Source: Bactericera cockerelli
Taxonomy: Eukaryota; Arthropoda; Insecta; Hemiptera; Triozidae
NCBI GenBank assembly: GCA_024516035.1
Contig: CM044965.1
Span: forward strand, 25,270,993-25,334,992
Length of the DNA: 64,000 nucleotides
Direction of reading: 5' to 3'
The notes beneath the pieces are model-generated. The model was not told where the DNA came from, did not search any database, and worked only from the letters and a program-made list of their open reading frames with translations. Both the position numbers and the translations under genes were made by a program. How positions within the stretch are numbered: position 1 is the stretch's first letter; each line of letters starts with the position of its first letter. Positions 30,740 to 43,800 of the stretch are shown here, one piece after another.

Positions 30740-33700
30740 CTGAAAGAGAGAGAAGAAAAATTTATAAATAACTAGCCGTTTGCCCGTACTTCGCAAAGGG
30801 ACTAAATTTCAAATTAACTAAGGCATGGCCGTACTGCTGGACAGTCATGCCTTTTTGAACTTTTTATAATTTTTCTGGGTAATGCGATAATGGTGTTGGG
30901 GGGGGGTCGATTCTCATGAAAATGTTGATACCTGTTACCTTTTGGGCTGTGGTACTTACTTTACTTTCCGAGTCCATGTGTGATGTCATGGTGGTGGAAG
31001 GATTGATATGGGTGAACCCGTTGGACGCCCAGAACCATTGTTCTGGGCTCCTTCCATGTCCAGTGTGTAGTGTATGGTGTATGTGTAGTTTGTTGAAATT
31101 ATGCACTTAAAACTGACAATTTTAGAAATATTTCTTAAAATTTGATTGGAATTCTAAATGGGCTGTGGTATTGTAAACAGACACCCCCTAATAGATACAT
31201 AGTCAGCTGTAGCCAAGCTGGCTACAACAACAAGTTCTGGGCTTAATAGCTTTACTTATAAAACTTTGCCCTTATAAGATTTTCTATTATTATTATTAAC
31301 AACAATTAAACGTTTAGAAAGGCCTCAACCATGCTGATGGCAGGAAACAATACTCACGGAGATGACGAAGTAAGGTCTCTGGTAGTGGGTGTTATACTTG
31401 TCGTTGCTGACCTCCAGGAGGAGAATGCAGGAGGCGATGAGGTAGAAGATGAAGGCACCTCCATGATAGATGAATTCCTGGCGAGACAGAAATAAACAAG
31501 TTTAATAATAATGTTTGATATCCATACCCATGTTCAAGGAGAAAATTCCTGGAGAGAAGGAAATAAACAAGCTTAATAATAATAATAATAATAATCCGCG
31601 TAAAATTCTGAAATTTTTCCAATTTAAAACTTCTGAATACTGTTTTTCTCAACTTTTCTTTGGTTTTATCGTGTTTGTTGGTTTGTTATTACCTATATAC
31701 AAGTGAAATCAAGGTAAAACAAGTGGATAATACTACCCATCAACTGTTTCTAGAATGGGTAATGTATTGTTCCATGCTTAAATATGTCACAATCACAACA
31801 AACATCGACTGGGAACAGAGGTTTTGCAAGGGGAATAACAACAAGAGATCATCGGTACTTGCGGCCCACATTCCAGTACCATCATGGTTCATCCTCAGAA
31901 TCCGAACCATCCTCATCAGACGACAATTACTCACCGCGGAGAAGCAATGTCGTAGCCAGCAATGCTTTGCTACCGACAACCACAACCTCTACTTTAGACA
32001 TATCTACTACCCGTTACTCAAACAACAATAGACCTGACAATCCGAATGATTCACCCTATGGACATTCCTTGTCGGTGTTATCTTCACCTGAATGTACCTC
32101 ATCACCCAGTACAACATGTCACCGTAATGAAAAAACGGGCCGTATGCGTTGGACTAAAGAATTAAATAAAAAGTTGTTATACGCATACTATCAATCCACT
32201 GAAGTAGAGACAAATAGGAAAAACTACCTATCAAGACTTGAAAATTACTGGCTTTTGCTTTGTCCTTCCTTGAGTTTCAATAAAAACAAGTTAGCTGGAC
32301 AAGTTAGATCAATTCTTAAGAGACAAGTGTTTACGACCCACGAACTTGACATCATAAAATCAAAAGTAAGGGAAGAATTTTTCCAGCCCGTTACTCAAAA
32401 CAACACAATAAACAATGATAATGATAATGACCAATCAAATCCCATAAATCAGGATCTTGAAGATAGTGTAACAGAATTAAACAATGTATCTGAAAATAAT
32501 GAAAGGAACCAAAATGAAAATAATAATTCTGCTGATATTATCGCCAAGTTTGATTCTTTTGTTGTACAATACAAAAATGTTCACATTGATGTAAAACCTA
32601 ATATTCCCAAAGTACCTTATGGAAACAAAACTTTGAAGACCGTTTTAGAGGTAAATGAAGCACTGAAAACCAAATTCAATTCAAGTAAAACTATATCTGA
32701 AACTCACAACTTAATTTACTGTGCTGCCCTAACTGTCTGTTTCTTACTCAATATTAAAACTCATGAAGGTAACCAACCTAACAAACAAACTAAAAGAACA
32801 CCACCATGGCTATTTAGACTTGAGAATCAAATTAAAAATATGCGAAGTAAAATTGGTACACTGACACACTACTTCAAAAACAATTGTCAAGTGTCATTTT
32901 CTGTAAAACACAAAATTAAAATGATAGCCCATGAGTTGAAAGTTAAATTTTGGACACCTGATTATAATGAAAAGTTAAAAGTTCAACTTGAAATATTGAA
33001 ACAAAGGTCAGCTGCTCTCGGATACAGAATCAGAAAATACAATAAAAGAAAGAAGAAGTACGAACAGAATAAATTATTTAGAAAAAATCAGAAGAAATTT
33101 TACACAAGTCTAAATAAAGAGAAAGTATCGGAAAAATCGGTCCTCCCCACAGCTCAAGACTTGTTTTCCTTTTGGAATAGCTTGTGGGGAGAAAGAAATG
33201 TTCATAATGAAAGTGCTGCTTGGATTAACGAAGAAAAAACAAGAATGACAAATACAAACAAAATGGATTCTATTAAGATCACACGAGATGATGTAACTCA
33301 AGCTGCTAAATATCTCAAGAACTGGAAGAGTCCCGGTCAAGATAAAATTCAAAACTATTGGTTGAAAATGTTCAGCAATTGTCATTTTATATTGGCAAAA
33401 CAATTTCAAGATTGTTTGACTAATCCTGACATGTTACCTGATAGTTTTACAAAAGGCATTACTTACATGATACCTAAAAATAAAAACACACATGATCCTG
33501 GTAGCTACCGACCCATTACCTGTCTTCCAAACATATACAAACTCTTGTCATCTATAATTAAAAGTAAAATATATCAACATGTCTATACAAACAATATTCT
33601 AGCAAAAGAACAGAACGGAATTAAGAAAAAGGCAAGAGGAAGCAAAGAGCTCCTAATAATCGATCGAATCATAACGAATCATGCTAAAAATAATAAACGT

Positions 33701-36700
33701 AATTTGTCAGTTGGTTGGATTGACTACCAAAAATGTTATGATTCTATTCCTCACACCTGGATTTTGCAAATACTCGACATCTATAAAGTAGATCCACTTA
33801 TTACCAAGTTTCTTCAAAGTACAATGAACAGTTGGAGTACGAAATTAACGTGTAAACTTGGAGAAAATACGGCTGAGATACGAACAGAAAAAATATTTTT
33901 CAAGCGCGGAATTTTTCAAGGGGATCCGTTGAGTTCGTTATTATTCTGCCTTTGCCTTAACCCTTTAAGCAATATATTAAACAACTCTCCGTTTGGTTAT
34001 AAAATAAACATGAAAGATAACTTCCAACTGAACCATTTATTTTACATGGATGACCTAAAGTTATACGCCAATGGTCCTGATCAATTGGAACATCTCATCG
34101 AACTAGTAACGATGTTTAGTGAAAATATATGTATGAAATTTGGTATAGAAAAGTGTAATGTACTTCATGTTAAAAGAGGAAAAGTATGTGATCCTGTAAA
34201 CATGACGCTTTCCAACAAAATCACTATTAAAAGTTTAAATAAAGGTGAATCATACAAATACCTTGGCTTAAAACAAAATTTTAACATTAATGATACAAAT
34301 ATGAAACAAGAGTATGAAAATATATTCATGAAAAAAGTAAACACTGTCTTGACAACTGAACTAAATGCTAAAAACAAGATTCAAGCCATCAATTCATGGG
34401 CTATTCCGTTTTTGATGTATACTTTTGGAATCCTCACCTGGTCCAAGACTGATCTTCAAAACCTCAACCGGAAAGTACGAATGGCCTTATACAATAACCG
34501 CTCACACCATATTCACTCTGCCACAGAGAGGCTCTATCTACCCAGGAAAGAAGGTGGGCGAGGCTTACTGGACCTACAAATGCTATACTATAAACAAGTA
34601 AATAAGTTCAGACAATATTTCATTGAAAACAAAACACCGTTCATGGAATATTTTAAAAGATCAGATTTCTTCACACCATTAAATTTAGCAAAAGCAACTT
34701 ACTCGATTTCGCTACCAAGAACACAGGAACAATTGAAAACAGATTTACTTGCTGGACCAATGAAAGGGAAATATCCTAAGTCACTTTACAATGACCCCTT
34801 TGTAGACAAAAGTCTCTCGACAGCGTATCTCACTGACGGTTACCTTATGTCAGAGACTGAGGGATTCATCCATGCTATACAGGATCAAGTGATGAAGACA
34901 CGAAACTACATGAGATATGTGATGAAAGTACCAATTGAAACAGATCTATGTCGTCTCTGTAACCGAGTCACGGAATCCATCCAACACACTCTCATCTGGT
35001 TGTAGTGTACTGGCACCAAAGGAGTATACAAATCGTCATAATCTTGTGGGAAACATCTTACATCAAGAACTACTGAAGAAGGTGACATCCAGTAACAAAA
35101 CACAAATTCCTCATTACCTCTACAATCCAGCTCCTGTCATTGAGAATGAACATGTAAAGATTTGTTGGAATTTACCTTTACAAACAGAAGTCAACATTAT
35201 CCACAATAGACCAGATATTTTATTTGTGGATAAAAATACTAATACCATCAATATTATCGACGTCACAATACCACTTGACGATAACCTGGCCCCAGCGTAC
35301 TCGCAGAAAATAAACAAATATGAAGAACTCAGGAGACAGTTGAAACATATATACAATACAAATCATGTAACAATTTTACCCATTGTCATTTCTTCAAATG
35401 GACTAATCCACAAAAACAATGTCAAAAATTTACAAAAGCTCCAAATTGAAAATCCGAATGCTGTTATAAGGAAATGCCAGAAATCCGTGATTCTATCTAC
35501 CACTAACATCATAAGAAAAATCTTGTCAGAAGAAATGTAACAAACGATTCATACCAAGTCTTTATTACCGTCATCTATGTTGCTTTGTAGCCCATAGACT
35601 GACGTATTACCTTTATTTTACATGTATTATAATGTATGTATCAATAAAGTGAAATCTCTTATAATAATAATAGGAGAATGCAGGAGGCGATGAGGTAGAA
35701 AATGAAGGCACCTCCATGATAGATGAACTCCTGGAGAGACAGAAATAAACAAGTTCAATAATAATAATGTTTGATATCCATACCCATGTTCAAGGAGAAA
35801 ATTCCTGGAGAGAAAGAAATAAACAAGCTTAATAATAATAATAATAATAATAATAGGAGAATGCAGGAGGCGATGAGGTAGAAAATGAAGGCACCTCCAT
35901 GATAGATGAATTCCTGGAGAGACAGAAATAAACAAGTTTAATAATAGGAGAATGCAGGAGGCGATGATGTATAAGATGAAGGCACCTCCATGATAGATGA
36001 ATTCCTGGAGAGACAGAAATAAACAAGTTTAATAATAATAATAGGAGAATGCAGGAGGCAATGAGGTAGAAGATGAAGGAACCTCCATGATAGATGAATT
36101 CCTGGAGAGACAGAAATAAACAAGTTTAATAATAATAATAGGAGAATGCAGGAGGCAATGAGGTAGAAGATGAAGGCACCTCCATGATAGATGAATTCCT
36201 GGAGAGACAGAAATAAACAAGTTTAATAATAATAATAGGAGAATGCAGGAGGCAATGAGGTAGAAGATGAAGGCACCTCCATGATAGATGAATTCCTGGA
36301 GAGACAGAAATAAACAAGTTCAATAATAATAATAATAATAATAGGAGAATGCAGGAGGCGATGATGTAGAAGATGAAGGCACCTCCATGATAGATGAATT
36401 CCTGGAGAGACAGAAATAAACAATTTTAAAATAATAATAATGCTCGGTATACGGGTACAATGGTACATTTACTAACGGAACAATACCTAAATAAGGGGCA
36501 AGGACTTCGATTGTTATAGACCTACCTCTCTTTAAATAAATGTTCATACAGTACCTAAATAAAGAGGTGCTTTGTTAAACTGTTGGCATAATGGGACTAC
36601 CTGTCTTGCGCTGACAGTCTAAATAAAGCACTACTTATACTTATACCTTTATACAAATTATTATACATGTCAAAAAACAAATTGAGAGGAACAATGTAAA

Positions 36701-39700
36701 CACAATTTAGAGAGAGAGAGAGGGCTGGATGATATTTTTTAAATTAAAAACTATCGAGTGGGGTATTGAATGAAATGGGTATTGATGTCCTCATGCCTGA
36801 TTGAACATTTATAAATTGATAGTTGAATCTGTGTGAGGTCTACAGTTCACAGAACTACTAGTTATTATGCTGACTCAACTTACAAATGTGGTCTTAGCTA
36901 TGATGGAGGCTGTGCTGATCGATATGAGGCATGTCACGAGCAGCGAAAAGGTGCTCAGATACCCATCTCACACACAGGGAATTATTAATATGCTGACTCA
37001 ACTTACAAACGTGGTCTTAGCTATGATGGAGGCTATGCTGATCGAGAGAAGGCATGAAAGGAGCAGCAGAAAGCTGCCCAGATGCCAATCTCACACACAC
37101 GGAAATATTATTATGCTGATCCAACTTACAGAAAGCTGCAAAGGCGGTGAAATAAATGAATGAATAGCAGGATTTTGCTGACTAAACTTACAAACGTGGT
37201 CTTGGCTATGATGAAGGCTATGCTGATCGAGATAAGGCATAAAAGGAGCAGCAGAAAGCTACCCAGATGCCAATCTCACACACACAGAAATATTATTATG
37301 CTGATACAACTTACAGAAAGCTGCGAAAGCGGTGAATTATATTAATGAATAGCAGGATTTTGCTGACTAAACTTACAAACGTGGTCTTGGCTATGATGGA
37401 GGCTGTGCTGATCGAGATGAGGCATGACAGGAGCAGAAGAAAGCTGCCCAGAAAGAAGGCGGTGGCTATGCAGATGAAGAAAGCCTCGGGTCGGTTGGAG
37501 GTGAAGTTGTGAAAGTAGACGTCTGAGTTGTAAATGTAGATACCGAGGATGATGGCACCGATTATCTGAAAGCAATGGAAAAGAAATAAAATTAACCAAA
37601 AACCACCAATACTTTTTATTTATAGTTTTTAAACTGATAACCACCAGGCGAGGTTAATGCTCAAAGCATTTTCTACCACCTAACCTTCAGAGTCTTATTA
37701 TTATGTGGTCACAAACTCAAATTGATGAGGAAAAATTCATGCACTGGGTGGAATTCGAACCAACGGATCCCTACGGTCCCTGGAATGCCAGACTAGCGCG
37801 TTAACCACTTGACTACCAGTGCACAAGTAAGATTCCAATAGACATTTCTTGGCTCTGGATAAATATGAGTTATTTACTTTACTTTCCGTGTCCATGTGTG
37901 ATGTCATGGTGGTGGAAGGATCGATATGGGTGAACCCTTTGGACACCCAGAACTAGTGTTCTGGGCTCCTTCCGTGTGTCCAGTGTATGGTGTATGTGTA
38001 ATTGTGTAGTGTGTTGAAATAATGCACTTAAAAAATAACATGAGTTTAACATAATAATCCGATTGTTTTTTTTTTTTTTTTGGTTGAAGGGAAAAATCTT
38101 TTAAAGACACCCAGGTCATCCTGACTTGGGGTGTGGGATTTCACCCAATAAAAACCCACATTCTCAAAGAGCTAACCGCACCTGGATCCGAAAAATATCA
38201 TGACTTCCAGTGCTCCGAAATTTACACTCAATAAGTTTGTGAACACTGAACACTGAACTTGAACAGCACTGATATAATGAAATATGTATCACACATTGCA
38301 TACACAATAGTTGACAGGCGAACATACGATTATAATATTTCTTTATTATAATAAATATAAATATCTATAAAAAATGTATTTAATTTGTATGCACATAGGT
38401 AATTCCTCATTGGCTTCAAATTTACCGTGTACTTTGTTAAAGGTATCCGATGTATGATACGAGTGACACAGTGATAAGACTACCACTCGTATATGACCCT
38501 ACTGACTCAACTCATATTATCCTGCACACCTTGTACCTAGGACCTATGACTCATGGCGTGAGTCACAGAGTAGGCACTGGGCAGTTCCTCCCGAGACCTC
38601 CGTGGCTCAGTGGTCAAGAGCACTGGTTACTGACCGGAGGTTGCGGGTTCGAATCCCGGCCAGAGCGGAAAATTCTGACCGAGTTTTTGAATTTTGAAAA
38701 TTCTGTGCACCATCATTTATTTATTTTTTCTTAATTTTATATTATTATTGAATTCTTTAAAAATAGGACATATTATGTACAAACAGGGAATGATAAAAAT
38801 TAAAATACAAAATTGAGAACAATATAAACAGAAAAAAAATAATCAACATACATAAAATATATACAAATGTGCTAATTTAAGGACGGAGTTATTGCCTATG
38901 GATATCTCTTCCACCTAACCATATTGCCTGTTTCAATCACTTCCACCTAACCATTTATACTGTAAATATTGTACATTACTTTGTCCTCCTAATAAATATT
39001 TAAATAACGAGCTGGTCAGATGTTTTGTGGTGCAGTTAGACCGAAAGGGTTTTTCGTTATGACGCCATAATCACATGAATATATTAGTTGGAGAGTTACA
39101 CTTATGCATGTGGGCGTGGCCCGTGTATACATTACTGCGTTTCCTCTCGAGAACATGAAATAATAAAAAAACGAAATAAAAAATCTGCTACTCTCCTAAA
39201 TACACTGTTCTCGTCCATGGCAAATCTTGTTCACAGATTGAAATTTTGAAGGTTGATATTTGGATTATCCTCTCAAAATCTACATATACATATATTATAT
39301 TAAATACACATAAGTAGTCACTGTGGCAGAGTGAGTTAGCGCGCTAGGCATTGCACGCACGGTGACCTGGGTTAGATAACCATCAGCGGGGCAGGAATTT
39401 TTCTGCTCTGTAATTGGATGTTCGGGGTCCACTCATACCTCGTGAGGAAAAATGAGTAGGCACTTGTATGAGTAACGACCAGTGGCGTCTTTACCAGATT
39501 AAAAAGAAATTAACGTAAAAGAATAATTCTGAAAGTAAAGGAGGCTCTTAGTAATGTTACGCTACCCACAAAATTGTCAAGAGGCCTTGTGCAAGGCGGA
39601 TAAGTCAAAAACAGGAGCCGCTCCCCCAAATAAAGCTAGATAAACCTTATCTAGCATTTTCTAGAAACAGTAAAGTTGCAATTATTATTATTTGCTACAG

Positions 39701-40580
39701 AGACCTTGTGCTTCACCACAAATAAAACCATACATACATACATATTGAATATACGTACATCTACTCAAAATACACATACTCGTATACTGCTGGAGTAAGT
39801 AACCGACCTCAGTAGCTTGATCGATAAGACGGCGGACTCGTAACCTGGAGGTCGGTGGTTCAAGTCTCAAGGTTAAGCAAAAATTTAGTAAAGCGAGTTT
39901 GAGTAGTTGTGATTAACACAAATATGATAACTTTGTTAAGTAGGTATAGTCTTAACTATCTGAGTGTTAAATACCTCTTTTTAACTAAATATGCAATTTT
40001 GTAGATGTCTACTAAATAAATGAATATTTTTGGTTTTTTTTGGCAAAATTCATAAAACAAATCCACAAGTTCGAGCCAGTTCTTAGATTTACAAATACAA
40101 TATAAAAATATGAAAAAAATTGAAGTCGGAGCAAATAAATATTTTTTTTTACAAAAACAAACACAATACTTCCGATTTCTAATATTAGAATTCATCGGAA
40201 GTAATACCATTCAAAAATACGCATGTAAAACTTGATTGAGTTGCTCCAAGAAAAGGCGAAATTTTCAAACAAATTCCAGAATATTTCTTAAACAACTCCC
40301 AGAATATCAGTGGCGGATTTCACAACTGAAAGCAACACTCTGGTTTCTTAACCATCTTATTATTATTATTCCTCTTCGTCTACTTAGACAGGGATAATCA
40401 CGGATAAAAAATTATTCCAGATTTAACTCTTTAACTCCTCTCTGCTAAAGATGATTTCACAAGAATTTGGGTAGACAAAGAGAGAGTGAGTGTGTGGGAG
40501 AGAGAGGGAGAGTGAGTATGTGTCTGTGTGTGTGTGAGTGTGAGAGAGAGAGTGATAAGAGAGAGAGACTGAGAGAGGGA

Positions 40581-40622
<42 letters not shown>

Positions 40623-40754
40623 AAGAGGAGAGAGAGAAAAGAGAGAGAGAGAGAGAGAGAGATAGACAATGAGTGAGTAGATACATAAAAAAGAAAACAA
40701 GTTTGACCTAAATTTTTGTTCAATTTTATGGACATAAGTTTCTCTATGTCCCTT

Positions 40755-40810
<56 letters not shown>

Positions 40811-43800
40811 TTATCCGGTGCATATTGGGAGAGGAAGAGTTATTGAGGAAAAGTGAGAGAGAGAATATAATAGGATAAAAAGAGAGAATGGGACAAGGAT
40901 AGAGAGAAAAAGAGAGGTAGAGGAGGAAGAAAAGAGAGACGATATAGAGGAAAGGAGAGAGAGAGAGTGAGAGAGAGGGATAGAGGAGAGAGAGAGAGAG
41001 AGAAAGTGGGATAGAGGAGAGAGAGAGAGAGAGGAGAGAGAGAATGAGAGAGAGAGAATTAGAGAGAGAGTGAATGAGAGAGAGAGAATTGAATTGAATT
41101 GAATACTTTTATTTATTTGTACAAGATTATTATTAACAATACATCTCCTATAAGCTAAGTCTAACTTCTGAGGAGTTAGACTTAACTGAGAGAGAGAGGG
41201 AGAGAGATAGGGAGAGAGATAGGCGAGAGAGAGAGAGAGAGAGATAGGGAGAGAAAAAGGAGGTACTTGGCATTATAATTAGAACGAGGTGACCCCGTTT
41301 TCTCTTCTCTTTACTCTCACTCACAAGAATTGTGAAGCAATTGCCCTTATTATCTTGGTTTTATTTTTGGATTACTTTCTTCATCTTGAATACCATAATC
41401 CACATCATTTAATATTTACTTAAAAAAAAAACCAAACGTGACTTCAGTAGCTTCATCGATAAGGCGGCGAACTGTGTAACCTGGAGGTCGATGTCCTAAG
41501 TTGAGCGAATAAATTTAGTGAATCGAGTTTGAGTAGTTTCGACACATCACGAAAGTGATTAACACAAATCTTATGTATTTCCTTAAAATCCCATCATTTC
41601 CTCCAAAATACTTATTATTTCCTCAAAATCCCATTATTTCCTCAAAAATACCAATGCTGATATATCCTCTAGGAGGATATATTGCTGATATATCCTCTAG
41701 GAGGATATATCAGCAATAACTGATGTGTACTTATATTGAACTCATATTAATTCCTCAAAATCCTATTATTTCCTTAAAAAAAACTTATTATTTCATCAAA
41801 ATGCTAATTAAATAATTAACAAGACCCATAAATAACCGTCCCTCGCATATTCATGGCGTGTTGTACAATCCCCCCCCCCTGATACCTCTTAGCACAAAGG
41901 TAACAAAGGAAATGTAAAGTTTGACCCCCGCCCCTCCTATTTTCAAAGGTCAATAGCCATTAACCTGACGATAACCTACAGGAGCGGACATTTTTGAAGG
42001 GAACAAAACGCAGTCGAAATAGTGAAGCGTTGAGGAGCCGACCTCAGTAGCTTGATCGATAAGGCGGCGGACTTGTAACCTGGAGGTCAGTGGTTCGAGA
42101 CCCAGTTTCAGCGTGGATTTAGTAAAGCGAGTTTGAGCAGTTCAGTGTAGATTTAGTAAAGTGAGTAACAGTTCCAGGGTACTGAGATTAGAAAGAGAAG
42201 AGGATGTTTAGTGGGTATGGCACATGGTTTTCAGTGCCTAAACCTCACACTGTCCACCAGAGCCAGAGATGGTCCTGGTGTTCGTCTTGAATAGCAAGAA
42301 GATTGACCTCCTCTGTAGAAAGAAATGGCTACGAAAAAAGGCCATAAAATACTCATTTTTTTCTTCTTTTTTTTTTTCTTTTTTGAAGGTTTGCGATACC
42401 AACATTCATAGTAAGGACATGAGGATTTCGAAAAACATTCATATTGAACCTTTTGAATAACTGCCAACTTAGTCCTTCTGTAGGTAGGTAGTATACTGTA
42501 GGTATCTACTATCATCATCATCATAGGGTGGCGTCATCGTGAACGATGGTAGCCAGACAGTAGAGGAAGGACTCAGCACTTCTACCACTGTCTTTAGAAG
42601 GAGGCTCATAATTGACAGAACCAAGTCAATGCTGGTTTACTCCCTGTTTATAGTCCCCCAGCCAGACTGCTGGTCTACTCCATGTTTATAGACCCCCAGC
42701 CAGACTAAAGTTCTCATTAGTAATCAATATTCGATTTTGCAATGATGAAAACAACTCATCACATATTCCACTTTATAATCAATAATAAAAATTGGTAATC
42801 AATATTCCTTCCAACATACTACCCCCCATGCTGATTTCACTGATTTGGCTCATTTCACTTATTCGGCTCACTTCAGAGAACAATACACTGTAGGTAGCTA
42901 AACGAGTCATTATAGTTCCATAATAGATAAATTATTAATATTTAATTGATTGATTGTGCAATATACAGGATGTCAAATTATTTGTTTGTCGCCAATTCTT
43001 GTTCTGAGCAGGGTGGACAGTGTTTAACTTCAGTGCTAATAATAATAATACTCTTTAATGGAAGGTAACCACCAGGCGAGGTTAATGCTCAATCATTTTC
43101 GACCACCTAACCCTCAGAGTCTTATTATTATGTAATCACAAACTCGAATTAATGAGGAAAAATTCATGCACTGGGTGGGATTCGAACCAACGGATCTCTG
43201 CGCTAGCTGGATTACCAGACTAGCGCGTTAACCACTTGACTACCAGTGATCAGATGAGAGAGGGTTTTATTTAACGTGCCATTTTGACTAGCTGTCAAGT
43301 TATTTCGTTTTTCTTCTTTTTTTAAACGTCGCTTTCAACTGCATGGTCATATCACGACGGCGTTTTACATTTGCAGAAACTCACAAACCTGCTACTCACA
43401 TTAACCTCACCCAGCCTGGGTTGGGCCGGAATGCAGAAGTCTATTTTTTATTTTATTTATAAGATGTTTCACAGCCGTTTTTATTTTGTAGCCTTATAAG
43501 AGGAGCTACTGTAGACGATTGTGGTCTGTATCGTAGCCTACCCATCCCGTAGTAAAGCCTCCCCTCTGATGGGCGAGATGTGACACAATACTTCCCATTT
43601 AGGTGCTGGGTCAACACGTCAATTCGGTTCTCACTTTCTTTTTTTTTTTTGCTGAAATCAAGGTGTAATACATATGTATATCCTCGTTGTATACCTACTT
43701 CCATTGTTATTTCTCTATCCATCTTGTTGTTGTTGTGATAAAATGTTTGTTCTGCTGTTGTTGTAGATGTTTATGTTGTTGATTTTGTTGTTGATGTTGT

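Larger units (their letters stand above)
31596..35660 (+). mobile_element. R2-superclade non-LTR retrotransposon (Dong/R4-like) in a TAA repeat
   Basis: About 4.07 kb with (TAA)n on both sides and no other filler. Its protein has an N-terminal DNA-binding-like region, RT, a CCHC knuckle and a restriction-like endonuclease, the layout of R2/R4/Dong elements. A tail with AATAAAGTGAAATCTCTT ends it. It lies antisense to gene B inside the exon 3 acceptor array. Nearly full length, one frameshift. Confidence 0.88.

Noticed and set aside
35627..36547. Series of overlapping ORFs with FISVSPGIHLSW
   Set aside because: They are frame-shifted readings of the exon 3 acceptor-edge array and TAA runs, not genes.
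40423..40823. Ser/Leu-rich and Arg/Glu-rich ORFs
   Set aside because: Translations of (GA)n/(CT)n microsatellite with no codon structure. The same holds for 112-393 and 60329-60966.
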